Origin: Sedimenticola selenatireducens
Lineage (GTDB): Bacteria; Pseudomonadota; Gammaproteobacteria; Chromatiales; Chromatiaceae
Direction of reading: 5' to 3'
NCBI RefSeq assembly: GCF_007625115.1
Contig: NZ_VMNH01000005.1
Location: 62,001 to 126,000 of the forward strand
Length of the DNA stretch: 64,000 nucleotides
The notes beneath the pieces were generated by a model. It made no database searches. It saw nothing but the letters and a program-made list of their open reading frames with translations, and had not been told where the DNA came from. Made by a program: the position numbers and the translations under genes. Below, one piece after another: positions 45,886-56,300 of the stretch (its first letter is position 1; every line of letters starts with the position of its first letter).

Positions 45886-47100
45886 ATGAGTACTGTATTG
45901 ATTATCGGGGCCGGCGGTGTAGGTCGTGTTGTTGTTCATAAATGCGCCCAGATACCGGAAGTGTTCAGCGAGATTCATCTGGCGAGCCGTACGCGCTCAA
46001 AATGCGACCAAATTGCTGACGAAGTTAAAGAAAAAACCGGCAGGACAATTCATACAGCCCAGGTAGATGCCGATAATGTGCCGGAGCTGGTCGAGCTGAT
46101 CAATCAGATCAAGCCCGCCATGGTGATAAACGTCGCACTTCCGTATCAGGACCTCACCATTATGGATGCCTGCCTGGAGACGGGCGTGCATTACCTGGAT
46201 ACCGCCAACTACGAACCACTCGATGAAGCCAAGTTCGAGTATAAATGGCAGTGGGCTTATCGCGAGCGCTTTGAGCAGGCTGGCCTGATGGCATTGCTGG
46301 GTTCTGGCTTTGACCCAGGTGTAACCAATGTATTTTGCGCCCATCTACAGAAACACCATTTCGACCAGATCGATACTGTAGACATTCTTGATTGCAATGG
46401 GGGCGATCACGGCTACGCCTTTGCGACCAATTTCAACCCGGAGATCAATATTCGCGAGGTAACGGCCAATGGCCGCTATTTCGAGAATGGCACATGGGTA
46501 GAAACCCAGCCCATGGAGATCCACCATACTTTTGATTTTGAACAGGTCGGTCCCAAAAAGATGTACCTACTCTATCACGAGGAGATGGAATCGCTCTCCC
46601 AAAACATCAAGGGCATTAAACGGATGCGCTTCTGGATGACCTTTGGCGAGGCCTACCTGAAGCACCTCGAGGTATTCCGAAATATTGGCCTCGACTCCAT
46701 CGAACCCATTATGTTTGAGGGCCGGGAGATCGTGCCTATACAGTTCCTCAAAGCCCTACTACCCGATCCCGCATCCCTGGGTCCCAGGACCACAGGTAAG
46801 ACCAACATCGGCGTCATCGCCCATGGCTCAAAGGACGGCAAACCCGTTTCACGATACGTCTACAACATCTGTGACCACCAAGAGTGTTATAAAGAGACCT
46901 TTGCCCAGGGCGTCTCCTACACCACCGGCGTACCTGCCATGATTGGCGCAATGATGATGCTGACCGGTAACTGGATGAAAGCGGGCGTATGGAATATGGA
47001 AGAGTTTGATCCTGATCCCTTCATGGCCGCATTGAACGAGCACGGACTCCCCTGGACCGATATTGAAACCGACATTGATGTCGACTCATTGCCAGAATAA
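45886..47100 (+). CDS. Carboxynorspermidine dehydrogenase (saccharopine dehydrogenase family)
   Basis: 404 residues. The NAD(P)-binding Rossmann motif is LIIGAGGVGRVVVHKC at the N-terminus. NVALPYQDLTIMDACLETGV and GLMALLGSGFDPGVTNVFC are typical of the Lys9-like family. The enzyme reductively condenses aspartate semialdehyde with diaminopropane or putrescine to carboxynorspermidine or carboxyspermidine. The decarboxylase gene nspC follows after 17 bases, which settles the pathway. An upstream gap of 199 bases shows AGGAACAC before the ATG and no other element I can name. Confidence 0.92.
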   Translation: MSTVLIIGAGGVGRVVVHKCAQIPEVFSEIHLASRTRSKCDQIADEVKEKTGRTIHTAQVDADNVPELVELINQIKPAMVINVALPYQDLTIMDACLETGVHYLDTANYEPLDEAKFEYKWQWAYRERFEQAGLMALLGSGFDPGVTNVFCAHLQKHHFDQIDTVDILDCNGGDHGYAFATNFNPEINIREVTANGRYFENGTWVETQPMEIHHTFDFEQVGPKKMYLLYHEEMESLSQNIKGIKRMRFWMTFGEAYLKHLEVFRNIGLDSIEPIMFEGREIVPIQFLKALLPDPASLGPRTTGKTNIGVIAHGSKDGKPVSRYVYNICDHQECYKETFAQGVSYTTGVPAMIGAMMMLTGNWMKAGVWNMEEFDPDPFMAALNEHGLPWTDIETDIDVDSLPE

Positions 47101-47117
47101 GGGCTAAAGAGAGCAGC

Positions 47118-48248
47118 ATGACACTCGACATCTCACGCATCCCCACCCCCTGCTATGTATTGGAGGAGGAGAAGTTACGTGCCAATCTGAATCTGATGGA
47201 GCAGGTTCAGCAGGCCTCTGGTGGAAAAATCATCCTGGCTCTAAAGGGCTACGCCATGTGGAGTACGTTCCCGATCATCCGTGAGGTGTTACACGGCTGC
47301 ACAGCCAGTTCCCTGAATGAAGCCCGATTAGCAGCTGAAGAATTTGGTAAAGAGGTGCATGTCTATGCCCCTGCTTATACCGACGCCGAGTTCCCGGAAA
47401 TCTTGAAGCTGGCCCACCACATCACTTTCAACTCTTTCAATCAGTGGGCGAAATTTGGGCAACGTGCACTGGCGGCAGGGGTTTCTTGTGCAATACGGGT
47501 CAATCCACAGGTTTCTGAAGTTGCGGTTGATATGTACAACCCCTGCGGCAGTACCTCACGCCTCGGCGTGACACCCGAGGAGTTCCAGCCTGAAGCGCTC
47601 GAAGGCATCGAAGGCCTCCATTTCCACGCCCTCTGTGAGTGTGGCGCAGAAAGCCTGGAGAGAACACTGGCCGCATTCGAACAGCACTTTGGCCAGTGGA
47701 TTCCGCAAATGAAGTGGATCAACTTTGGCGGCGGCCACCTGATGACCCGGGAAGGGTATGATCTTGAGCTGCTTATTCGTTTAGTCAAAGAATTTCGGGA
47801 ACGTTATGACGTCGAGGTATACCTGGAACCGGGCGGCGCCGTGGGCTGGCAGACCGGACCACTCGTGGCTTCGGTATTAGACATCGTGCACAACAACATG
47901 GACATCGCCATACTCGACACCTCCGCCGCCGCGCATATGCCCGATGTCCTGGAGATGCCCTACCGGCCAAAAGTTAGACATGCTGGCGAACCAGGCGAGA
48001 AGCCATTTACCTATCGGCTCGGCGGAAACACCTGCCTGGCCGGTGATGTGATTGGTGATTACGCCTTTGACAAACCACTGCAGACGGGCGACAAGATTGT
48101 GTTGGAGGATATGATCCACTACACCTTCGTAAAAAACACCACCTTCAATGGCGTCAATCTACCCTCCCTGGCAATTTGGACCGCCAATGATCAGCTACGC
48201 ATGATTCGTACCTTTGGCTACCAGGAATTCAAGAACCGTCTCTCCTGA
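47118..48248 (+). CDS. nspC: Carboxynorspermidine decarboxylase
   Basis: 376 residues of the alanine racemase-fold (fold III) decarboxylases. The pyridoxal phosphate lysine is Lys43 in IILALKGYAMWST. CNPCGSTSRLGV-type YNPCGSTSRLGVTPEEF, WINFGGGHLMTREGYD and EPGGAVGWQTGPLVA are family blocks. It removes the carboxyl group to give norspermidine or spermidine, the alternative to the S-adenosylmethionine decarboxylase route. AGAGAGCAG precedes the ATG. With the gene before it, it forms the Vibrio-type spermidine pathway. Confidence 0.94.
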   Translation: MTLDISRIPTPCYVLEEEKLRANLNLMEQVQQASGGKIILALKGYAMWSTFPIIREVLHGCTASSLNEARLAAEEFGKEVHVYAPAYTDAEFPEILKLAHHITFNSFNQWAKFGQRALAAGVSCAIRVNPQVSEVAVDMYNPCGSTSRLGVTPEEFQPEALEGIEGLHFHALCECGAESLERTLAAFEQHFGQWIPQMKWINFGGGHLMTREGYDLELLIRLVKEFRERYDVEVYLEPGGAVGWQTGPLVASVLDIVHNNMDIAILDTSAAAHMPDVLEMPYRPKVRHAGEPGEKPFTYRLGGNTCLAGDVIGDYAFDKPLQTGDKIVLEDMIHYTFVKNTTFNGVNLPSLAIWTANDQLRMIRTFGYQEFKNRLS

Positions 48249-48270
48249 TTTGTTAGCGGGGAACCGATAA

Positions 48271-48340
48271 GGGGTCAGAGTCGAGCCGCCCGGCTTAAAG
48301 GTATCGTAAAAAGCCTTAAGCGCGGCTCGACTCCGGCCCC
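48271..48340. repeat. REP-like inverted repeat downstream of nspC
   Basis: GAGTCGAGCCGC (48278-48289) is perfectly inverted at 48322-48333. The outer GGGGTCA and CGGCCCC extend the pairing imperfectly, and GGCTT/AAGCC pairs inside. GGGGTCAGAGTC-type sequences are common ends of REP elements mobilised by RAYT transposases; no transposase is present here. It may also serve as terminator between nspC and the convergent OsmC gene. Confidence 0.65.
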
Positions 48341-48366
48341 TGAAGAAATAGACAGGTAACACTGTA

Positions 48367-48783
48367 TCAATCGGTGACCAACTCGAAGTCGTGACTGATC
48401 TCCACCACCTGCCCCAGCATAATGGACGCCGAGCAGTATTTTTCGGCACTCAACTTGACGGCTCTTTCCACGGCCTTTTCTGTCAGGCCGGGTCCCGCCA
48501 CTTTGAAATGAACATGGATCTTAGTAAAGACCTTGGGATCGGTCTCGGCACGCTCGGCCTCTAACTCCACCTCGCAAAGAGTGATCTCATGTCTGCCCTT
48601 GCGCAATATATGCACCACGTCGAACTGAGTACATCCACCCAGCCCCAAAAGCAGCATCTCCATCGGCCGAACACCGAGATTACGACCACCAAAATCAGGA
48701 GGGCCGTCCATCACGATGGCATGTCCACTACCCGATTCACCCACCATAAGGGTCTGTTCTACCCATTTTACCCGTGCTTTCAT
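48367..48783 (-). CDS. OsmC-family protein (YhfA-like)
   Basis: 138 residues from the ATG at 48783 (MKARVKWVEQTLM); a longer frame to 48822 is less likely. It has RPMEMLLLGLGGCTQFDVVHI and a second cysteine in SAEKYCSASIML, the paired redox cysteines of OsmC/Ohr proteins, which reduce organic hydroperoxides. It is divergent from crp, the same neighbourhood as yhfA-crp in E. coli. Whether it is a peroxidase here is not shown; YhfA-type members are poorly characterised. Confidence 0.9.
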   Translation of the reverse strand: MKARVKWVEQTLMVGESGSGHAIVMDGPPDFGGRNLGVRPMEMLLLGLGGCTQFDVVHILRKGRHEITLCEVELEAERAETDPKVFTKIHVHFKVAGPGLTEKAVERAVKLSAEKYCSASIMLGQVVEISHDFELVTD

Positions 48784-48845
48784 CACATACTCGCAAGTTA
48801 ATAAAGGTTTGAAGCCTAGCATAGATCGACAATTCGGAAGAGCTA

Positions 48846-48861
48846 ACCTAGAATCCTAGGT
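48846..48861. promoter_or_regulatory. Short palindrome in the OsmC-crp divergent region
   Basis: ACCTAG, AATC, CTAGGT: perfect 6-base arms 40 bases before the crp start. It may be an operator; no protein can be named. Confidence 0.3.
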
Positions 48862-48900
48862 GGAACGTTTCATTCCCAGTCCTTAACCAGAAGGTCATAC

Positions 48901-49554
48901 ATGAGTATTATCAAGCCACCAGAACAGGATCCCGCTTTTCTCAAGCCTTTTCTATCGTTCTGCCATAGACGCCGCTATCCTGCCAAGACGGACATCATCC
49001 ATCCGGGCGATCGGGCTGATATTCTCTACTATATAGTGGACGGATCAGTCACTATCCTGATTGAGGATGAAGATGGCAAAGAGATTATCCTTACCTACCT
49101 CAACAAAGGCGATTTCATCGGTGAGATGGGACTCTTCCTCGCTCAATCCAATCGCAGCGTACTGGTACGCACCCGTTCCGATTGCATGCTCGCTGAAATC
49201 AGCTATGCCCGACTCGAGCAGCTGTTTGATGGTGACCTTCGTGCGCATGCAAAGGATATCCTATATGCGCTGGGTGGTCAGCTAACTCAGCGCTTGATCC
49301 ATACCAGCCGGAAGGTCGGACACTTGGCTTTTCTGGATGTCACAGGACGCGTAGCAGGCACACTGCTTGAATTGTGCAAACAACCTGACGCCATGACCCA
49401 TCCCGACGGCATGCAGATTCGCATCACACGCCAGGAGATTGGTCGTATCGTGGGGTGCTCACGGGAAATGGCCGGGCGCGTACTCAAGAACCTGGAGGAA
49501 CAGGGCCTGGTTTACGTCAAAGGCAAAACCATTGTTGTTTTCGGGACACGCTGA
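48901..49554 (+). CDS. crp: cAMP receptor protein Crp/Vfr
   Basis: 217 residues. The cAMP-binding beta-roll has [22 protein letters not shown] split over the phosphate cassette, and the Thr-Ser pair that contacts adenine appears as [17 protein letters not shown]. The C-terminal helix-turn-helix reads [19 protein letters not shown], then [11 protein letters not shown] and KTIVVFGTR, very close to E. coli Crp. It is a global activator responding to cAMP. Synteny with the OsmC-like gene supports the call. It ends directly against the convergent gene at 49555. Confidence 0.95.
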   Translation: MSIIKPPEQDPAFLKPFLSFCHRRRYPAKTDIIHPGDRADILYYIVDGSVTILIEDEDGKEIILTYLNKGDFIGEMGLFLAQSNRSVLVRTRSDCMLAEISYARLEQLFDGDLRAHAKDILYALGGQLTQRLIHTSRKVGHLAFLDVTGRVAGTLLELCKQPDAMTHPDGMQIRITRQEIGRIVGCSREMAGRVLKNLEEQGLVYVKGKTIVVFGTR

Positions 49555-50559
49555 TTACTTTCGGGCCGTAGCGGTTTCTCGCTTAAGCTCATCACCGGTA
49601 CCAAATTCCTTATCGGGACCCGCTGAAATAACCCTATAAACCTGCGCTTCAGGTTCAAACCGGAGCGCAGTACCCCAACCATCTAACATATCCTGCTCAC
49701 TCATTTTAAGGTCCTGCTGCAGGCGTTCCAGGGTTACCTGAGCTGGATTGAAGCCAGAGCCGTACTGAATCATCCACACGCTCACTGAACGGTTAAGCTG
49801 CTCTAGCCGCCGAAGAGTTTGTGCACGCTGAGGGTCGACAGGTACTGCTGGGGCTGTACTGACTACAGGTGTTGGCTCTTCTTCCATAAGCATAGGCATC
49901 AGCAACCAAGCAGCCACCACCACGCCGATCAAGCCCGCCAACACGATATACAGCTGATTTTTTTTATTAACCGCAGATTTCTCCTCATCCTTCGAGCGTG
50001 TACCAACGCCCCGCTCATAGAATGTTCCTACATTTTCAGAGTCATCTTCCGGCTTGAATTCGGCCACCTCCGGAGAAGAGGCCAATACAATTTCATCACC
50101 CGACGAGCGTTCCGGTTTAACAACAGCCATGGGGCGGGTATTGTCATCATCTGGAGTCAGCTCAGGCAAATCGAGTGTCAAAGGTGACTCATCGTTGACT
50201 GATGAGGCATCACCACCATGAGAAAAGTCCAGCGTCAATCGCTCACTTGTATCGACCAGCTCAGTGTCAACCTGATCAACCGGGTCGGCCTCGGCGGCTG
50301 ACTTAATCGGCTTACTCTCCTTGTTACGTACAGGCTCAACAGAACACTCAGCACCACGAAGGATGATCTTCTCCAGCAAACGCTCTGCCTTATCCTTTTC
50401 CAGGGCCTTCTTTATCCTGAAACGATCGCCCTGTATCAGATGACCCGCCTGATCCAACGGTATCTTCAAAAGATGAGCGAGCGCTTTCTGAACTTCAGCG
50501 TGCTTAAAACCCTTAAGCAGCTTGCCACTGAATACAAGTTGATACTTCGAACTAGACAT
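49555..50559 (-). CDS. Membrane-anchored protein with a pseudopilin-like C-terminal tail, unknown
   Basis: 334 residues. Residues 1-75 form a basic helical domain (YQLVFSGKLLKGFKHAEVQK, FRIKKALEKDKAERLLEKII). An acidic, low-complexity linker (80-200) precedes one membrane helix (LYIVLAGLIGVVVAAWLLMP). The outer part ends DGWGTALRFEPEAQVYRVIS, then AGPDKEFGTGDEL, which resembles the C-terminal region of type II secretion pseudopilins such as GspG. It might anchor or recruit a secretion or pilus part. The arrangement is not one I recognise. It is convergent with crp, with no gap. Confidence 0.6.
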   Translation of the reverse strand: MSSSKYQLVFSGKLLKGFKHAEVQKALAHLLKIPLDQAGHLIQGDRFRIKKALEKDKAERLLEKIILRGAECSVEPVRNKESKPIKSAAEADPVDQVDTELVDTSERLTLDFSHGGDASSVNDESPLTLDLPELTPDDDNTRPMAVVKPERSSGDEIVLASSPEVAEFKPEDDSENVGTFYERGVGTRSKDEEKSAVNKKNQLYIVLAGLIGVVVAAWLLMPMLMEEEPTPVVSTAPAVPVDPQRAQTLRRLEQLNRSVSVWMIQYGSGFNPAQVTLERLQQDLKMSEQDMLDGWGTALRFEPEAQVYRVISAGPDKEFGTGDELKRETATARK

Positions 50560-50630
50560 TTTTATATGTGTGCATAATTACTGAAAACAGCCTAAGGCTA
50601 GCATACGCCTATAAATCTTTTCTAGCGGAA

Positions 50631-51077
50631 TCAATCGATCAAGCTCACTTTTAACACCACACCATCGACACCCACGATTTTCACTCGCGATCCAGCAGGA
50701 CAGTCATCACCGCTGATTTTCCAAGTTGTATCATCGACCTTGATTTTACCCTGGCCATTCACAACCGCCTCAGTAAGGGTAAAAATACGATCTACATACT
50801 GCTCCCCCCGACGATTCAATCGCGGCTGATCACTTTTGGTTGGGTTTTTCACCAGATACAGACGCCATGCCACAATGCTTGCCACACTGAACAGTGCAAA
50901 GGTGAGGATCTGAATCTCCCAACTCACATCCGGCACCACTAGCAGTATAAAACCGACGATACCAGCAGAAACGGCCATCCATAGAAAGAATGCTCCGGGA
51001 GAGAATACCTCCAAGACGATCAATATCACCCCCAGCACCCACCAGTGCCAGTAAGTCGCGTTATCCAGCCACTCCAT
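50631..51077 (-). CDS. NfeD-family membrane protein
   Basis: 148 residues. Two or three membrane helices (WVLGVILIVLEVFSPGAFFL, MAVSAGIVGFILLVVPD, EIQILTFALFSVASIVAW) are followed by an OB-fold domain (TLTEAVVNGQGKIKVDDTTW). NfeD proteins work with band-7 proteins in membrane microdomains and quality control. The ATG overlaps the stop of the SPFH gene by one base, so the two are coupled. Confidence 0.92.
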   Translation of the reverse strand: MEWLDNATYWHWWVLGVILIVLEVFSPGAFFLWMAVSAGIVGFILLVVPDVSWEIQILTFALFSVASIVAWRLYLVKNPTKSDQPRLNRRGEQYVDRIFTLTEAVVNGQGKIKVDDTTWKISGDDCPAGSRVKIVGVDGVVLKVSLID

Positions 51078-52000
51078 TACGACTCACTCCGAGCAGTCTT
51101 AGCTATTGCCTCTTTAGCAATTTCAGATATCCCTGCAATAGAGCCAATCAGCGACGATGCTTCAAGCGGCATCATTATGATCTTCTGATTTGGGGCAGAG
51201 GCAATATCCCGCAGGGCTTCTGTATACTTCTGAGCTATAAAGTAATTAATCGCATTCACATCACCCTTTGCAATCGCCTGCGACACCATCATGGTTGCCT
51301 TTGCTTCCGCTTCTGCCAGACGCTCTCTCGCCTCAGCTTCCCGAAAAGCCGCCTCTTTCTCACCTTCCGCCTCAAGAATAGCGGCCTCTTTCTCGCCTTC
51401 TGCCTTCAAAATTGCAGCTTGACGATGCCCTTGGGCTTCTAGAATCTGCGCTCGCTTCTCACGCTCCGCCTTCATCTGGCGGGCCATCGAATCGACCAGA
51501 TCGCGAGGCGGGGAGATATCCTTGATCTCAATACGAGTGACCTTGATACCCCAGGGCGTTGTGGCATCATCCACCACCTCCAGCAACTTGGCATTAATCT
51601 GGTCACGCATGGAGAGCAGTTCATCCAGATCCATAGAGCCCATGACCGTTCGCACATTGGTCATGGTCAGATTCAAGATGGCATGGGTCAGCTGGCTCAC
51701 TTCATAGGCCGCCTTGGCTGCATCCAAAATCTGATAAAAGACCACGCCATCCACGGTGACCATGGCGTTGTCTTTGGTAATCACCTCCTGAGAGGGGACA
51801 TCCAACACCTGCTCCATCATATTGAGTTTGGCGCCGACAATATCGACCAGGGGGACAATCAGGTTCAGGCCAGGACGAAGCGTCTTGGTATAACGACCAA
51901 ACCGCTCCACGGTGTACTCCATACCCTGCGGTACCCGCTTGGCACCCAGTACGACAATCACGATAGCCAGCACCAGTACCGCTATTGCAAAGAGCTCCAT
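51077..52000 (-). CDS. SPFH/band-7 (stomatin-like, QmcA-type) protein
   Basis: 307 residues. One N-terminal membrane helix ([18 protein letters not shown]) precedes the band-7 domain ([35 protein letters not shown]). A charged helical region with Glu/Ala-Lys repeats ([20 protein letters not shown]) follows, typical of oligomerisation. It forms ring or raft-like scaffolds at the inner membrane with NfeD, encoded next. Confidence 0.93.
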   Translation of the reverse strand: MELFAIAVLVLAIVIVVLGAKRVPQGMEYTVERFGRYTKTLRPGLNLIVPLVDIVGAKLNMMEQVLDVPSQEVITKDNAMVTVDGVVFYQILDAAKAAYEVSQLTHAILNLTMTNVRTVMGSMDLDELLSMRDQINAKLLEVVDDATTPWGIKVTRIEIKDISPPRDLVDSMARQMKAEREKRAQILEAQGHRQAAILKAEGEKEAAILEAEGEKEAAFREAEARERLAEAEAKATMMVSQAIAKGDVNAINYFIAQKYTEALRDIASAPNQKIIMMPLEASSLIGSIAGISEIAKEAIAKTARSES

Positions 52001-52277
52001 TATTCTTCTCCATTGTGGGACCAGTCAGAAGTATACCCGTCTTCCCGGGACGAGCGACATGCCTAAGCATTATGAATTATCAATATATGCAACCGATATG
52101 CAAAAGTATTACGACAAGCAAAAAATGATGCTCTATCTTGAACCGGGTAGTCGATGTAGGATAAAAGAGTAGAAGGCAAATACGATAAATCATTCAAATA
52201 AAAGCTATTTGTTCAGTTTATAGGCTTAGAGATTTCACCTATAGACCATGAACCGCACCCAGGAGATAGAATCTGCC

Positions 52278-53321
52278 ATGACGCATCGCCCTCTTATGCT
52301 AATTCTATTTATCCTTATCTGCAGCCCACTGCAGGCTACCGATAGTCTGCTCACTGAAGCGGCAAAGCTGGCAACAATACCCCGGACGTATCAGTTTGAT
52401 GGCGTGATCGAGGCCACCCAACAATCAACCATCTCCGCGCAAACACAAGGACAGGTGACTGAGATACTGGTGGACGTGGATGACTTTGTCGAACAGGGAA
52501 GTGTCATCATTCGCCTGAAAGATACCGAACAACGCGCCCGATTGGATCAAGTCAAAGCTGAGCTAAATGCCGCTATGGCACAACTTCAGGAAGCACGCAA
52601 AGAGCACGAGCGCACCCAAGAGATCTTTGCACGCAAACTGGTTGCACAGTCTGCCATGGATAAAGTGACCGCCACTCTGAAGTCAGCAAAGGCTCGCCAG
52701 GAAGCGGCCAGTGCAGCACTCTCCCAAGCAGAGGAGCAGCTGGCCTATACCCAGGTACGTGCACCCTATTCAGGCATTGTCACAGATCGACTCATTGAGC
52801 TGGGAGAAACCGCCTCGCCAGGTCAACGATTAATCAGCGGAATTTCACTCGAACTACTGCGTGTCAGCGTCGAGATACCCCAAAGCCTGGTAGCAGATAT
52901 CAGAAAACAAGCTAACGTCGAGGTGATACTCCCGGACAACCGGGTCACTGCGGTCGAGTCCGTCACCATTTTCCCCTTTGCAGACCCCTCAGGTGGGACT
53001 TTCAAGGTACGACTGAAGCTCCCTGCCGGTATCACCGACCTGTTTCCAGGTATGCTGGTAAAAACAATTTTTGAAATTGGCCAAACAGAAGCCCTGCTGA
53101 TTCCCGCCTCCAGCGTGATCTATCGCAGCGAAGTAACGGCCGTCTATGTTGTTGACGCGGATAACAGACCCTTACTGCGACACATCCAGGCGGGACAAAA
53201 ACGGAATGGCGACAGGATCACCGTGCTTTCAGGTCTGGATGCAGACGAAAGGGTCGCCCTCGACCCGATAAAAGCCGGTAGCTTGTTAATGCTCCAAAGC
53301 AAAGGGATTGCCAATGAGTAA
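52278..53321 (+). CDS. RND efflux periplasmic adaptor, second system
   Basis: 347 residues from the ATG at 52278 (MTHRPLMLILFILICSPLQA signal peptide), preceded by AGGAG; a longer start at 52248 has no ribosome binding site. The lipoyl halves (QVTEILVDVDDFVEQGSVII and TQVRAPYSGIVTDRLIELGE) surround a coiled-coil hairpin (residues 80-140). It overlaps the permease start by eight bases. The pump has no adjacent regulator or outer-membrane channel. The 277-base gap before it shows no certain element. Confidence 0.9.
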   Translation: MTHRPLMLILFILICSPLQATDSLLTEAAKLATIPRTYQFDGVIEATQQSTISAQTQGQVTEILVDVDDFVEQGSVIIRLKDTEQRARLDQVKAELNAAMAQLQEARKEHERTQEIFARKLVAQSAMDKVTATLKSAKARQEAASAALSQAEEQLAYTQVRAPYSGIVTDRLIELGETASPGQRLISGISLELLRVSVEIPQSLVADIRKQANVEVILPDNRVTAVESVTIFPFADPSGGTFKVRLKLPAGITDLFPGMLVKTIFEIGQTEALLIPASSVIYRSEVTAVYVVDADNRPLLRHIQAGQKRNGDRITVLSGLDADERVALDPIKAGSLLMLQSKGIANE

Positions 53322-56300
53322 GCTGGGTATATCGGGTAGCATAGCCGCACGATTTCTCACTACAGAAATTACTCCGCTACTGGCCCTGGTAGGTCTATTG
53401 CTCGGCCTCTTCGCCATTCTGGTGACGCCCCGCGAAGAAGAGCCCCAGATCAATGTTACCTTTGCCAACGTCTTTATCCCCTTCCCCGGTGCTACCGCCA
53501 CCGAAATTGAAAATCTCGTCGCGACGCCTGCCGAACAGGTGCTCTCAGAGATAGAAGACATCAAGCATATCTACTCGACCTCACGACCCGGCATGGCGGT
53601 TCTTACACTGCAGTATCGAGTAGGTGTGGACCGTACGGACGCCATTGTTCGCTTGTATAATAAAATATTTTCAAATCAGGATTGGTTACCCAACAATCTG
53701 GGCGTGGGGCAACCCATCATCAAGCCGAAGGGCATTGACGATGTACCTATCGTCACACTGACACTTCATTCAGAAAATCCTTCCACCGGCGCCTACGAAC
53801 TGGGTCAGGTAGCCCATGCGATTGAGGCGGAACTAAAGCGGGTACCAGGTACCCGCGACATCTATACGCTTGGCGCACCAACCCGGGTTATTAGCGTTCG
53901 GCTCGACCCACAGGCCCTGAACGGTTATGGCATTGATCTGAACCAGCTCAGGCGAGCACTCCAGTCTGGCAACAGCGTCAGGGATGATATGACGATCACC
54001 CGTGATAACCATGAGATTCTGATCCAAGCAGGAGCCTTTCTCACCAACAGTGAAGAGATCGGTGACCTGGTGGTTGCCAGCCATCAAGACCGACTGGTCT
54101 ATCTGCGTGATGTAGCAGAGATCCGTCACGGGCCTGATCAGCCGGATCAATATGTCTGGCTGGGCGCCGGACCAGGCGCTGCAGAGAAACAGCTCAATCT
54201 GACCACGACCACCCCTGCAGTCACCATTGCCATTGCCAAGAAACCGGGCACCAACGCCGTGGAAATTGCCCGCGCCGTTATTGAGCGCTTCGAGCAGCTG
54301 AAAGGCACATTCATACCCAGTGATATCAAGGCCACAGTGACTCGAAACTATGGTGAAACAGCCGATACCAAGGCGAAACAGTTGATCAGCAAACTGATAT
54401 TCGCCACCGCCTCAGTCATTCTGTTGGTGTTGATTGCACTGGGCTGGCGAGAGGCACTGATCGTAGGGGCGGCAGTAGTCGTAACCCTCGCTATTACACT
54501 GTTTGCCTCCTGGGCCTGGGGATTCACCCTGAACAGGGTCTCCCTGTTTGCCCTGATCTTTTCTATCGGCATACTGGTAGATGATGCCATTGTGGTGGTT
54601 GAGAACATCCATCGCCATCTGGCTCTCGGTGCCAGAAATCTGTTAGAGGCCATCCCGGCGGCGGTCGATGAAGTGGGCGGACCGACCATCCTGGCCACCT
54701 TTACGGTGATTGCCGCCTTGCTGCCGATGGCCTTTGTAACGGGGCTCATGGGGCCTTATATGAGTCCCATACCGATTAACGCATCACTCGGCATGCTGAT
54801 CTCCCTTGCTGTCGCCTTTATCTTTACCCCCTGGCTAACACATAAAGCACTGCATCGGATCAGTCACAAAATCGGTGCACATGCGCCGGAAGATAACAAC
54901 GCTACCTGGATAGGCCGGCTGTTTAATCACATCATGCCACCCTTCCTACAGGGAAGCCGGGGGCGAGCCATGCGCTGGCTTCTGCTTCTCTCTGTACTGG
55001 TGCTGATTGGTGGCTCATTTGCGCTGGTAGCCAACCAGTCCGTAGTTCTCAAGATGCTGCCTTTTGATAATAAATCTGAGTTTCAGGTCGTACTCGACAT
55101 GCCAGAAGGCACCAGCCTGGAGCAGACAACGCGTGTGCTGGACAGCATGGGACGATACCTGGGGGGAGTCTCTGAAGTGACCGATTATCAGGTCTATGCC
55201 GGCACCTCCGCCCCGATCAGTTTTAATGGCCTGGTACGGCAATACTACCTGCGCAAAGGCGCCAATCTGGGTGACATACAGGTGAATCTGCTGGATAAGC
55301 ACCTGCGAGAACGTAAAAGTCATGAGGTGGCACTCTCTGTGAGGGCGCCGCTGCAAGCAATCGCTACCCGGTTCGGCGGTAACGCGAAGATCGTCGAACT
55401 GCCACCCGGCCCCCCGGTGCACGCGCCTTTAGTTGGTGAAGTATACGGGATCGATTACACGGGGCAGATTGCCCAAGCCAAGGCGCTGCGTAACCTGTTT
55501 GAAGCCACGGCGGACATTGTCGATGTCGATGACTCGGTAGAACACCCTTCAGAGAAAATATTGCTTCAGGTCGATCGTGCAAAAGCCGCCCGGTTGGGCA
55601 TCGCACAATCAGAGATTACCCGGACGCTTGGCATGCTGCTAGCCGGTGAGGATGTCAGCTATCTACACGGGGAAAATCTTAAATACGCCGTACCCATTCG
55701 GGTTGAATATCATCCGGGAGACAAAACCGATATCACACAACTGCTAACCCTGCGTATTGCCGCTGAGAACGGGCGCCACATTCCATTATCCGAGGTGGTG
55801 ACACCGATAGAGACCCATCGGGCACATGCCATCTACCACAAAGATCTGTTGCCGGTAGTTTATGTCACAGGCGATATGGCGGGAGAGACTGACAGCCCGC
55901 TGTATGGGCTGTTCGCTATTTCGGATCAACTTCAACAGCAGGATGGTCTGCAACAATGGTTTCTCAGCCAACCGGAAAACCCCTATGAATACAGCCTGAA
56001 ATGGGACGGTGAATGGCAAGTGACCTATGAAACCTTCCGGGATATGGGCATCGCTTACAGCGTGGGTTTGCTTTTGATCTATCTGCTGGTGGTGGCCCAA
56101 TTCCGCTCCTATCTGGTACCGCTGGTTATCATGGCGCCGATTCCACTTACCCTGATCGGCATCCTGCCCGGACATGCGCTGCTCGATCGTCAGTTCACGG
56201 CCACATCAATGATTGGCATGATCGCGCTAGCGGGGATTATCGTCCGCAACTCCATACTGTTGGTGGATTTTATCAATCAGCAGGTACGCGATGGGATGGC

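Noticed and set aside
53308-53313. TTG start two codons upstream of the second RND permease
   Set aside because: The ATG at 53314 is the better start and overlaps the adaptor end in the usual coupled way.
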